Source of the DNA: Candidatus Dormiibacterota bacterium
Lineage (GTDB): Bacteria > Chloroflexota > Dormibacteria > Dormibacterales > Dormibacteraceae
Direction: 5' to 3'
Assembly: GCA_955652835.1 (NCBI GenBank)
Contig: CATPBO010000208.1
Location: forward strand, 1-42,049
DNA length: 42,049 nt
This document shows, piece after piece, positions 14,912-21,951 of the stretch; within the stretch, counting starts at the first letter, position 1; the number at the start of each line of letters is the position of its first letter. A program made the position numbers and the translations under genes. Under the pieces are notes generated by a model. That model was not told the origin of the DNA. It saw only the letters and a program-made list of their open reading frames with translations, and did no database searches.

Positions 14912-15954
14912 AGCGCCTCGCGGCCATCCTCCTGCTCATCGCCCTCCTGGGCTTCGGCACGTCGAAAGGAGTCGATTGGTGGAATTTCAACGTCAACACC
15001 CCGATCTCGTCGTCCAGCCACTCGGTCCCTTTCCACATTGACTTGGGCGAAGCGCCATCGCAAATCGGGCAGGATCTCTACACCCTCGGTCTGATCCGCA
15101 GCACCATCGCCTTTGATCTGTATACGCGCGTTACCAACACAGCGCCGAAGTTCGAGGCCGGATCCTTCGTGCTCAACAAGAACATGTCCCTGGCCCAGAT
15201 CGTCGACGCGCTCCAGCATGGCACGTCCGACCAGAAGTTGATCACGTTCCCGGAAGGGTTCCCCCTCAGGGAGCAGGCCAAGGTCGTAGAAACCAAGAAG
15301 ATCGCGACCGCGGCTGAATATCTTGCGGCGGCGAAGGACCCGGCGTGGGCCTCGACGTACACGTTCCTGCCTGCGCATCCCGGCAACGCCGATGCGCCTT
15401 ACGAGGGCTACCTCTTCCCAGACACCTATCTCATCGACCCTGCCGGCGGCACGCGCGGGCTGGTCAAGCAGCAGCTCGACCAGTTCGGGGTCATCTTCTC
15501 CGCCGGCGTGCGCGCGCAGATCGCTCAGGGGACGGCCGCACGGCCGGCCGAGACGATCCAGTCGATCGTGATCCTGGCCTCGATGGTGGATCGCGAGGCC
15601 AACGCGGTCACGCCAACTGATCGTGGGAACGTCTGCAGCGTCTACTACAACCGCCTCAAGATCAACATGTCGCTGGGCGTCGATGCGACGCTGCTGTATG
15701 CGCTGGGAAGGCTGACCCCGGAACCCACGGCGGCCGAGCTGCAGCTCAACTCGCCGTACAACACCCGCACACATGCCGGTCTCCCGCCCGGGCCGATCAG
15801 CAACCCAGGTAAGGCGGCAATCCTGGCGTGCGTCAATCCGCCTCAGACCCAGTACCTGTTTTACTTCACCGACCGGCAGGGAGTCACCCACTTCGAAACC
15901 AACCAGGCGGATTTCGACCGTGACATACAGAAGTACGGCGTGAGCGGCAGCTGA
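14908..15954 (+). CDS. mltG: Endolytic murein transglycosylase MltG (YceG-like)
   Basis: A 348-residue, inner-membrane-anchored lytic transglycosylase that cuts nascent glycan strands. GTG 14908 overlaps the upstream stop. An N-terminal membrane helix (about 3-18, RLAAILLLIALLGFGT) precedes a LysM-like region (FHIDLGEAPSQIGQDLYTLGLI). The catalytic domain includes FPEGFPLREQAKVV, YEGYLFPDTYLI, ILASMVDREAN, VYYNRLKINMSLGVDATLLYALG and YNTRTHAGLPPGPISNPG. In most relatives the MVDRE stretch reads IVEKE or IVERE, so the first acidic residue is Asp instead of Glu here. Its stop overlaps the apparent CTG start of aroE. Confidence 0.94.
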   Translation: MKRLAAILLLIALLGFGTSKGVDWWNFNVNTPISSSSHSVPFHIDLGEAPSQIGQDLYTLGLIRSTIAFDLYTRVTNTAPKFEAGSFVLNKNMSLAQIVDALQHGTSDQKLITFPEGFPLREQAKVVETKKIATAAEYLAAAKDPAWASTYTFLPAHPGNADAPYEGYLFPDTYLIDPAGGTRGLVKQQLDQFGVIFSAGVRAQIAQGTAARPAETIQSIVILASMVDREANAVTPTDRGNVCSVYYNRLKINMSLGVDATLLYALGRLTPEPTAAELQLNSPYNTRTHAGLPPGPISNPGKAAILACVNPPQTQYLFYFTDRQGVTHFETNQADFDRDIQKYGVSGS

Positions 15955-16724
15955 GAGTTTTTCTTCTCGGCCACGAAATCTCCTACTCCCGAAGCCCCGA
16001 CATGCACAACGCGGCGTTTGCCGCACTGGGACTGGAATGGACCTACGAGCTGCTCGATGTGCCGCCTGCCGAATTGCCCGCGGCGGTTCAAGGCTTGCGG
16101 CACGCCGACGTGGCCGGGGCCAACGTCACGATTCCCCACAAGCAGGCCGTTATGCAGCACATGGACGGTGTGGACCCTGACGCCGTGCGGGCGCGTGCGG
16201 TGAACACGATCGTCCGCGACGGTGATCGGCTGATTGGATCGAACACGGACATCGAGGCGATTCGCTCGACGATCGCAAGCGTCGGCGTGGAGCCGAAAGG
16301 CGCCAAAGCTGTGATCCTCGGCGCGGGTGGATCGGCTCGCGCGGCAGGGGTGGCGCTCGAAGGCGCTCATGTCACCTTCGTCTCGAGGCACCCAAATGAC
16401 GGCGACGAGCCTGGCAGGTCAATCGCGTGGGACGACCCATCGCTCCATGCGCTCGTCAGGTCGGCCGATCTTCTTGTCAACGCCACGCCGCTCGGCCGTC
16501 GCGAGGAGATGCCGATCCGGCCAGCGGCTCTGCCGCGCGACGGGGCGGTCATCGACCTCGTCTATGTCACAGGTGGAACGCCCCTGGTGCGGAAGGCACG
16601 TTCGCTGGGGCTACGTACGGCTGACGGTTGGGAAATCCTGTTGGCTCAAGGCGCCAGGTCATTCGAAATGTGGACTGGGCGCCCCGCGCCCGTCAGCGCT
16701 ATGCGCGAGACTTTGCACCCGTGA
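15951..16724 (+). CDS. aroE: Shikimate dehydrogenase, apparent CTG start
   Basis: A 257-residue NADP-dependent enzyme that reduces 3-dehydroshikimate to shikimate. Visible are SRSPDMHN (shikimate-binding serines), ANVTIPHK (catalytic Lys), AVNTIV, GSNTD (catalytic Asp), GAGGSARA (nucleotide loop), VNATPLG and DGWEILLAQGARSFEMWTG. The first ATG (16002) would remove the RVFLLGHEISYSRSPD strand and the two serines. In that frame, upstream of 16002, no ATG, GTG or TTG exists back to a stop at 15921-15923. CTG 15951 overlaps the mltG stop as CTGA, the same arrangement as the ATGA and GTGA overlaps of other genes here. I therefore place the start at CTG. Confidence 0.92.
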   Translation: MRVFLLGHEISYSRSPDMHNAAFAALGLEWTYELLDVPPAELPAAVQGLRHADVAGANVTIPHKQAVMQHMDGVDPDAVRARAVNTIVRDGDRLIGSNTDIEAIRSTIASVGVEPKGAKAVILGAGGSARAAGVALEGAHVTFVSRHPNDGDEPGRSIAWDDPSLHALVRSADLLVNATPLGRREEMPIRPAALPRDGAVIDLVYVTGGTPLVRKARSLGLRTADGWEILLAQGARSFEMWTGRPAPVSAMRETLHP

Positions 16725-17386
16725 TCTCGTCCGGTTCGCTGGTGATGACCCTGCTCTGGACGGTCGTCGGCGCGGCAGTCGGGTGGTTCGTGCGCTGGGG
16801 CTCCGTGCGACTGGCGAAGCTGGAAGACCTCGACCTCGAACCTGGCAACAAGCCATGGCAGGTGTACGGGCCACCAGTTCTCTGCGCCCTGCTGTTCGGA
16901 ATCTTTGCCTTCCACGTGAGCTCGTTCCCAATGCTCGCGCTGCGCAGCGTGTTCGTGGCCGTGCTGGTGCAGGTGATCTTCTTCGACTTCGAGTACCGCC
17001 TGATCCTCGATCGGGTGATGTTCCCGTCGATGGCACTGGCGCTGCTGGTGAGCCTGTCGGGTGATCCATGGTTCTCCGGCCATGACCGCTGGCACGGCAT
17101 CGCGACCGGCCTGGGAGCGGGGTTGCTGTTCTTGCTTCTGGCTATCGGCGGCTCGTTGATCTTCAAAACGGAGGCGATGGGGTTCGGTGACGTCAAGCTC
17201 GTCACCTTCATCGGCTTTCTGCTCGGCCCGCTGCCGACCGCGCAGGCGCTCTTCTACGGCGTATTCCTGGCCGGCGTAGGGGGCGTGACCATCATCATCT
17301 GGCGCAGATCGATGAAAGGGACGATCGCTTATGGTCCGTACCTGGCCGCAGGCACGCTGATCGCTCTCTTCCAACTGCCACAATAG
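16721..17386 (+). CDS. Prepilin peptidase (A24 family), peptidase domain only
   Basis: A polytopic membrane aspartic protease of 221 residues from GTG 16721 (GTGA overlap with the aroE stop). It cleaves the leader of type IV prepilins or Flp pilins. The two catalytic aspartates are Asp89 (IFFDFEYRLILD) and Asp157 in GFGDVKL, separated by the usual helices. The short N-terminal part lacks the zinc-binding cysteine motifs of the methylase domain of bifunctional PilD, so methylation is not expected from this protein. About six hydrophobic segments are seen. It lies inside the shikimate gene run, between aroE and a PH-domain gene. With CpaF, the PilM-like protein and the AAA ATPase it suggests a pilus system encoded in scattered pieces. 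Confidence 0.9.
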   Translation: MISSGSLVMTLLWTVVGAAVGWFVRWGSVRLAKLEDLDLEPGNKPWQVYGPPVLCALLFGIFAFHVSSFPMLALRSVFVAVLVQVIFFDFEYRLILDRVMFPSMALALLVSLSGDPWFSGHDRWHGIATGLGAGLLFLLLAIGGSLIFKTEAMGFGDVKLVTFIGFLLGPLPTAQALFYGVFLAGVGGVTIIIWRRSMKGTIAYGPYLAAGTLIALFQLPQ

Positions 17387-17392
17387 GGTCCG

Positions 17393-17926
17393 ATGGGCAA
17401 CCTGCTCCCCGGCGAAAACCTTGTCCTCAAGGACCACCCTCACTGGGTCGTCCTCATCAAGTCGATCTGGATCCCGATCGTCCTGGTGATCATCGTGATC
17501 ATTGCCGACTTCACTTTCCTGCTGGACAACTACAGCGCTCTACCCCTTCACTTTCGGACCTATCTCACCCTTGGCGTGGTCGCGCTCGCAGGCCTCTGGC
17601 TCATCGTGGTGTGGATCCGCTGGCAGTCGACCACCTACACGCTGACCGACCAGCGAATCAAGATCGAAACCGGAGTCTTCGGCCGCCAGGAGAAGGTCAT
17701 CCCGATCGACCGAGTCCAGGACGCCACGACGAGGATGTCGCTCTTCGGGCGCATGCTCGGCTACGGACGGGTCGAGATCGACGCGGCCGGCGCGCAAGGC
17801 GCCGAGGTTCTCGACCACCTGCCTAATCCCGGCACGTTCCGCGACCAGGTCTTCATGCAGACGGAGAAGCGTCGAGGAGCGCCGGCGGCAGCTCCGGCGG
17901 TTCCGACCAATCCCAGCGGCATCTAA
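17393..17926 (+). CDS. PH domain-containing membrane protein (bPH2, YdbS-like)
   Basis: A 177-residue protein. LLPGENLVLKDHPHWVVLIKSIW leads into two membrane helices (about 26-43 and 56-76). A bacterial PH-like domain follows (TTYTLTDQRIKIETGVFGRQEKVIPIDRVQDATTRMS, then LFGRMLGYGRVEIDAAG), and a Pro/Ala-rich tail ends the protein. This is the standard build of the bPH2/YdbS family, whose exact role is unknown. ATG 17393 lies 6 bases after the peptidase stop. Its stop overlaps the apparent ATT start of aroK. Its presence in the aro run looks like operon hitch-hiking rather than a pathway link. Confidence 0.85.
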   Translation: MGNLLPGENLVLKDHPHWVVLIKSIWIPIVLVIIVIIADFTFLLDNYSALPLHFRTYLTLGVVALAGLWLIVVWIRWQSTTYTLTDQRIKIETGVFGRQEKVIPIDRVQDATTRMSLFGRMLGYGRVEIDAAGAQGAEVLDHLPNPGTFRDQVFMQTEKRRGAPAAAPAVPTNPSGI

Positions 17927-18423
17927 TTCGCCGTCCTTTAGCCCTCATCGGCTTTATGGGTTCGGGGAAGAGCGTCGTCGGCGCGCTGGTCGCGCAGCGC
18001 ACACAGGCGCCGTTTCACGACCTGGATCGGATGATCGAGCTCGAGGCCGGCATACCCATCCCGGAGATTTTCGCGAACGGAGGCGAGGCTGCTTTTCGTG
18101 CCCTCGAGAGCGAAGTGCTCCCCAATGCTCTGGAACCGGGGTCGGTGGTGGCGCTCGGAGGCGGTAGCCTGATGAATGACACGAACTGGCACCTCGTTGC
18201 CGCCACATCCTCCACGGTGTATCTCGAGGTTCCCTTCGACACGATGTGGGAAAGGATCCGAAAGCTCAGTGGAAGGCCGCTCGCCTCAGGGCGTTCCCGG
18301 GATGAGGTTCGGGCACTATTCGAGCTCCGCCTGCCCCGCTATGAACAGGCGCAGCACCGCGTGGATGGCGATCGCCCGCCAGGAGCCGTCGCTGATGAGG
18401 TCATCAAACTTTGGTCCGCCTGA
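17926..18423 (+). CDS. aroK: Shikimate kinase, apparent ATT start
   Basis: A 165-residue P-loop kinase that makes shikimate 3-phosphate from ATP. The Walker A loop GFMGSGKS is preceded by the first strand LALI. FHDLDRMIE carries the shikimate-binding Asp, EAAFRALESEVL the conserved Arg, ALGGGSL the Walker B-like loop, and GRPLASG plus RLPRYEQ the lid and last Arg. The first ATG (17956) codes for the Met within the P-loop and cannot be the start. No ATG, GTG or TTG exists upstream in frame before the conserved strand. ATT 17926 overlaps the last base of the previous stop and gives MRRPLALIGFMGSGKS, as in other shikimate kinases. The rare start is inference. Confidence 0.92.
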   Translation: MRRPLALIGFMGSGKSVVGALVAQRTQAPFHDLDRMIELEAGIPIPEIFANGGEAAFRALESEVLPNALEPGSVVALGGGSLMNDTNWHLVAATSSTVYLEVPFDTMWERIRKLSGRPLASGRSRDEVRALFELRLPRYEQAQHRVDGDRPPGAVADEVIKLWSA

Positions 18424-19487
18424 TCCTCGACTCGTCGACAGGAAGCTACCCGGTGATCATCGGCAGCAGCCTCAACCGCGAGCTTCGCGCCGTCGTTACG
18501 AGGCTGGATCCGACCGGAGTGGCGATCGTCACCGACTCCAACGTCAGGCCGTGGGCGGTGAAGGTCGCCAAGACGATTAAGCGCGCCGGCCTCAAGACCG
18601 CAATCCACGTGGTCCCGGTCGGGGAGCGGTCGAAATCCATGAGCCAACTCCACGAAGTGCTTGCGTTCCTGGAGCGCCAGCGCATCGACCGCGGCGGTTG
18701 CGTGATCGCGGTGGGCGGCGGGCGGGTGGGGGACCTCGCCGGCTTCGCGGCAGCGGTGTGGCAGCGCGGCGTTCGACTTGTGACTGTGCCGACAAATCTC
18801 TTGGCCATGGTCGATTCGAGCATTGGGGGCAAGACCGGCATCAACGGGACTCGCTCGAAAAACGCGATCGGGGCCTTCTGGCAGCCGTCGGCCGTTGTCT
18901 CCGACCTTGCCTGTCTCGAAACGCTGCCGGCGGCGGACTATCGAGACGCGTTCGCCGAGGTTGTAAAGTACGCCGTGGCCATGGACCGGGGCCTGTTCGA
19001 TCTCCTGCAAAAGGAACGCCCGCGCCTTCTCGCGGCTGACCGCGCGATGCTTGAGAGGGTGGTGTTTCGATGTGTCGCGGCCAAGGCGCTCATCGTGGCC
19101 AAGGACGAGCGTGAGAAGGGACCCCGAGCGATCCTCAACTACGGCCACACGGCCGGCCATGCGCTCGAGGCCGCGACAGGCTTTCGCATCTCGCACGGCC
19201 GCGCGGTCGCTTTCGGCATGCGGGTCGCGGCCCGGATCGCTCTGTCCATGGACCTGTGCAGCAAGCGGCTCGTCGAATCCCAGGACGCGCTGCTCACCGC
19301 CTATGGACTGCCGGACAAGGCTCCGCGCGTTGATCCGTCCCGCCTCCTGTCCGCGATCCCTCGGGACAAAAAGGCGCGCCGGGGCAAGGTCGCATGGGTC
19401 CTGCCGCGCCGGCTCGGACATGCCGACTTCGGCCACGCGGTTCCGTCCGCACTGGTGCGACGAATCGTGACGCGAGCGCTCGCATGA
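18411..19487 (+). CDS. aroB: 3-Dehydroquinate synthase
   Basis: A 358-residue NAD- and metal-dependent enzyme that forms 3-dehydroquinate from DAHP, the second shikimate step. Start is TTG 18411, overlapping aroK by 13 bases. Features are the NAD loop AVGGGRVGDLAGF, VPTNLLAMVDSSIGGKTGIN (usually PTTLLA), and metal ligands in EVVKYAV (Glu), NYGHTAGHALE (His) and ISHGRAVAFGM (His). The second half is the alpha-helical domain. It is coupled to aroQ by a 4-base overlap. aroA, aroC and the DAHP synthase gene are not in this window. Confidence 0.96.
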   Translation: MVRLILDSSTGSYPVIIGSSLNRELRAVVTRLDPTGVAIVTDSNVRPWAVKVAKTIKRAGLKTAIHVVPVGERSKSMSQLHEVLAFLERQRIDRGGCVIAVGGGRVGDLAGFAAAVWQRGVRLVTVPTNLLAMVDSSIGGKTGINGTRSKNAIGAFWQPSAVVSDLACLETLPAADYRDAFAEVVKYAVAMDRGLFDLLQKERPRLLAADRAMLERVVFRCVAAKALIVAKDEREKGPRAILNYGHTAGHALEAATGFRISHGRAVAFGMRVAARIALSMDLCSKRLVESQDALLTAYGLPDKAPRVDPSRLLSAIPRDKKARRGKVAWVLPRRLGHADFGHAVPSALVRRIVTRALA

Positions 19488-19921
19488 AGCGGATCGTCAT
19501 CGTCAACGGACCGAATCTAAACCTGCTCGGGAAGCGTGAGCCGCACGTGTACGGCACGCGCTCGCATGCCGACCTGGTCAAGACCGTGCGCGCGAAAGCG
19601 CGCGAGCTGGGCGTCGCCGTCAGCGTTTTCCAGAGCAACGACGAGGGCGCGATCATCGACTTTTTGCAGAAGGAGGCCCCGGGCGCGCTCGGGATCGTGA
19701 TCAACCCGGCGGCGCTATCTCACTACTCGCTTGCCCTTTTTGATTGCCTGCAGGCGCTCGAGGTTCCAACCGTAGAGGTCCACATCTCGAACATCCACGC
19801 GCGTGAAGAGTTCCGGTCGAAGAGCGTGACGGCTCGCGCCGCTAAAGGCGTGATTACGGGACTTGGCTTTGCGGGCTACGGGCTTGCGATGGAGTACCTG
19901 GCCGCCTTGGAAAAGAAGTGA
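19484..19921 (+). CDS. aroQ: 3-Dehydroquinate dehydratase, type II
   Basis: A 145-residue dodecamer-forming enzyme that dehydrates 3-dehydroquinate. The ATG overlaps the aroB stop. IVIVNGPNLNLLGKREPHVYG contains the flexible loop with the Arg and catalytic Tyr; FQSNDEGAIIDFLQ, INPAALSHYS, and VEVHISNIHAREEFR (catalytic His and Arg) follow. All key residues are present. The INPAALSHYS stretch differs from the usual NPGAYTHTS but keeps the Asn and His. Together with aroE, aroK and aroB this covers four shikimate steps in one coupled run. Confidence 0.96.
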   Translation: MKRIVIVNGPNLNLLGKREPHVYGTRSHADLVKTVRAKARELGVAVSVFQSNDEGAIIDFLQKEAPGALGIVINPAALSHYSLALFDCLQALEVPTVEVHISNIHAREEFRSKSVTARAAKGVITGLGFAGYGLAMEYLAALEKK

Positions 19922-20475
19922 TCTCAACCAGCGACTTCCGCAACGGGACAATGTTCGAGATGGACGGCCAGCTGCTGCAGGTCGTCAACGTCGAGCACAT
20001 CAAGCTGGCTCGAGCAGGCGCGGTCATCAAGGCCAAGCTGCGGAACCTCATGACCGGCTCCATCTTCGAGCACAGCTTCCGCAGCGGCGACAAGTACAAG
20101 ACGGTCCGGATCGACAAGAACGACGCAACCTACCTGTACTCAGACGGCACGCACCACTACTTCATGGACACGCAGACGTATGACCAGGTGCCGGTCGATG
20201 AAGAGCTCCTCGAGTCGGTGCTCCCGCTCCTGAAAGAAGGGAGCGTCGCTTACCTGCTGCGGTACCAGGACCGGCTCATCGGCGTCGAGCTGCCGATCAA
20301 CGTGGAGCTAAAGGTCGTCTCGACCGATCCAGGATTTCGAGGCGACACGGTTTCCGGTGGGACCAAACCCGCCAAGCTCGAGACCGGGGCCACGATCCAG
20401 GTTCCGCTCTTCATCCAGCCAGGCGACGTGATCCGGGTGGACACGCGAACCCAGTCGTATATGGAGCGTGCCTGA
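19918..20475 (+). CDS. efp: Elongation factor P with atypical tip loop
   Basis: A 185-residue three-domain factor that rescues ribosomes stalled on polyproline. GTG 19918 overlaps the aroQ stop. Domain I has ISTSDFRNGTMFEMDGQLLQVV and KLRNLMTGSIFEHSFRSGDK; domain III has FRGDTVSGGTKPAKLETGATIQVPLFIQPGD. The domain I tip, which reaches the peptidyl-tRNA, reads IKLARAGAVIKAK. The usual PGKG is missing and Arg32 stands where E. coli has its modified Lys34. An Arg tip occurs in rhamnosylated EF-P of Pseudomonas, but the flanking LA-AGAV is different. No earP, epmA or epmB lies in this window. Confidence 0.96.
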   Translation: MISTSDFRNGTMFEMDGQLLQVVNVEHIKLARAGAVIKAKLRNLMTGSIFEHSFRSGDKYKTVRIDKNDATYLYSDGTHHYFMDTQTYDQVPVDEELLESVLPLLKEGSVAYLLRYQDRLIGVELPINVELKVVSTDPGFRGDTVSGGTKPAKLETGATIQVPLFIQPGDVIRVDTRTQSYMERA

Positions 20476-20487
20476 GGCCCCTCGCGG

Positions 20488-20493
20488 TAAAGT
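20488..20493 (+). promoter_or_regulatory. Possible -10 element for the Asp23 gene
   Basis: TAAAGT lies 7 nt before ATG 20501, the spacing expected for a leaderless start. There is no recognisable -35 hexamer and no ribosome binding site. It is one of only a few spots in this run where two genes do not overlap. Evidence is weak on its own. Confidence 0.25.
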
Positions 20494-20500
20494 TCGCCAT

Positions 20501-20851
20501 ATGGGACAAAACGGCTCCTTAGGAGCGGTCCGTGTGGCCAACGAGGTCATCGCCAGCATCGCGGCCCTTGCCGCGTGCGAGGTCGAAGGCGTCGAAGGCA
20601 TGGATGAGGCGGCGGCGCGGCATTTCGGTGACTGGGTGCGCCGCCAGGCCGCCCACCGCGGCGTCCGCGTGCACATCGAGTCCGATCGCTCGATCCACCT
20701 CGAGGTCTTTATCACCGTGGCCTCGGAGGCGAAGCTCGCCGAGGTGGCGGCCTCAGTCCAGACCAACGTCGTCGAAGCGACAGAGCGGATGCTCGGCCTG
20801 GAAGTGGGGGAGGTCAACGTCTTCGTCTCGAGCGTCGCCTTCGCCAACTAG
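20501..20851 (+). CDS. Asp23/Gls24 family protein
   Basis: A 116-residue protein with the Asp23 pattern: GAVRVANEVIASIAALAACEVEGVEGM, then VRVHIESDRSIHLEVFITVASEAKLAEVAASVQTNVVEATERMLGLEVGEVNVFVSSVAF. The family is envelope- or stress-associated and is usually encoded between efp (or accBC) and nusB in Firmicutes, exactly as here. ATG 20501 starts just before the domain; an upstream in-frame GTG at 20468 would overlap efp by 8 bases and is a possible alternative. Exact function is unknown. Confidence 0.88.
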   Translation: MGQNGSLGAVRVANEVIASIAALAACEVEGVEGMDEAAARHFGDWVRRQAAHRGVRVHIESDRSIHLEVFITVASEAKLAEVAASVQTNVVEATERMLGLEVGEVNVFVSSVAFAN

Positions 20852-20860
20852 CAGGACCCG

Positions 20861-21265
20861 TTGGGCAAGAGACATCAGGCCAGGGAGCTGGCGCTCAAGA
20901 CGCTTTTCCAGCTTGAAGGCGCGGATGACGACCCTGAGCAGGTCGTGAGCTACCACGCGGCGGAGGGGGCGGCCCCACCCGACGTCGCAACCTTCGCGTT
21001 GCAGCTCGTACGGGGAGTGATCGCCAACCGCGAGAAGCTCGACTCGATTCTCAGCGAAGCTTCCGACCACTGGAAGCTCGGGCAGATGGCGAAAGTCGAC
21101 CGCATCATCCTGCGCATCGCGGTTTACGAGATCGCCATCGACCGCCACGTGCCGACGAAGGCCGCGATCAACGAGTCGATCGAGCTGGCCAAGACATTCT
21201 CCGGAGAGGAGGCCGGCCGGTTCGTCAACGGCATCCTGGGCCGCGTCGCCGCCACCGCGACTTGA
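20861..21265 (+). CDS. nusB: Transcription antitermination factor NusB
   Basis: A 134-residue, all-helical protein that with NusE binds boxA in rRNA transcripts. KRHQARELALKTLFQLE is the basic N-terminal helix. WKLGQMAKVDRIILRIAVYEI and TKAAINESIELAKTFSGEEAGRFVNGILGRV form the conserved C-terminal half. Start is TTG 20861, 9 bases after the Asp23 gene. The stop overlaps xseB (TTGA). Confidence 0.95.
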   Translation: MGKRHQARELALKTLFQLEGADDDPEQVVSYHAAEGAAPPDVATFALQLVRGVIANREKLDSILSEASDHWKLGQMAKVDRIILRIAVYEIAIDRHVPTKAAINESIELAKTFSGEEAGRFVNGILGRVAATAT

Positions 21266-21507
21266 GCCTGGCAGACCCAGAAATCCCGGTCGAGACAGCA
21301 CGCTTCGAGGATCTTCTGACGACCCTTGAGAAGACCATCGCCGAGCTGGCGGGTGGCATCGCGCCTCTCGAGGAGCTGGTCGCCGCGCACCAGCGCGCGC
21401 TTCTACTGCTGGCCGAGGCGCAGTCGCGACTTGACGAGCTCAAAGCTCGGGCAGACCTGATAACCCGATCATTAACAAGCCCCACGAACTCGGAGGCTAC
21501 GCCGTGA
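21262..21507 (+). CDS. xseB: Exodeoxyribonuclease VII small subunit
   Basis: An 81-residue helical protein: FEDLLTTLEKTIAELAGGIAPLEELVAAHQRALLLLAEAQSRLDEL, the typical long antiparallel helices with the conserved Gly before the second helix. It partners with XseA to degrade single-stranded DNA. TTG 21262 overlaps the nusB stop. The large subunit gene xseA usually sits directly upstream but is absent here, so it must lie elsewhere in the genome. Confidence 0.88.
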   Translation: MSLADPEIPVETARFEDLLTTLEKTIAELAGGIAPLEELVAAHQRALLLLAEAQSRLDELKARADLITRSLTSPTNSEATP

Positions 21508-21532
21508 GTTCGCGGGGACCCCTGGTGATCGC

Positions 21533-21946
21533 GTGAAGTATCTTCTCGCCCCGCTGGTGGCATGGGCGATCGCCCAGGCGGCCAAGGTGATCCTCACCTC
21601 AATGCGTCAGCGAAGGCTCAACCTGAGAGTCCTCGCGGAGACCGGCGGGATGCCCAGCAGTCACGCCGCCATCGTGATGGGCATGACCACCGCGGTCGGT
21701 AAATATTCGGGCGTCTCTTCCGCTGCCTTCGCCATCGCCCTTATCTTCTCGTTCGTGGTCATGTACGACGCCGCCGGCCTGCGCCGCGCCGCCGGGCGGC
21801 AGGCAGCCATCTTGAATCGCCTCGTCGAAGACCTCGTCCACATGCGCGGCATGCAGGAGCAGAGGCTTCGTGAGCTGCTCGGCCATACGCCCGTCGAGGT
21901 GTTGGTCGGAGCCTTGCTTGGAATCGGCGTTGGGCTGATCCTCTGA
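21533..21946 (+). CDS. Divergent PAP2 family / DUF212 membrane protein (YuiD-like)
   Basis: A 137-residue membrane protein from GTG 21533. YLLAPLVAWAIAQAAKVILT, ETGGMPSSHAAIVMGMTTAVGKYSG, FAIALIFSFVVMYDAAGLRRAAGRQAAILNRLVED and LLGHTPVEVLVGALLGIGVG match DUF212. The GMPSSHAA motif resembles the second phosphatase motif of PAP2 enzymes, hence the family name; activity is unproven. It takes the place between xseB and tlyA where many bacteria have isoprenoid genes (ispA, dxs), which fits a role in lipid phosphate metabolism (inference). Confidence 0.88.
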   Translation: MKYLLAPLVAWAIAQAAKVILTSMRQRRLNLRVLAETGGMPSSHAAIVMGMTTAVGKYSGVSSAAFAIALIFSFVVMYDAAGLRRAAGRQAAILNRLVEDLVHMRGMQEQRLRELLGHTPVEVLVGALLGIGVGLIL

Positions 21947-21951
21947 AGGCG

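Noticed and set aside
14779-16026. 415-codon minus-strand frame over mltG
   Set aside because: The opposite strand encodes a full MltG with all motifs; the antisense product is Arg-rich without recognisable features.
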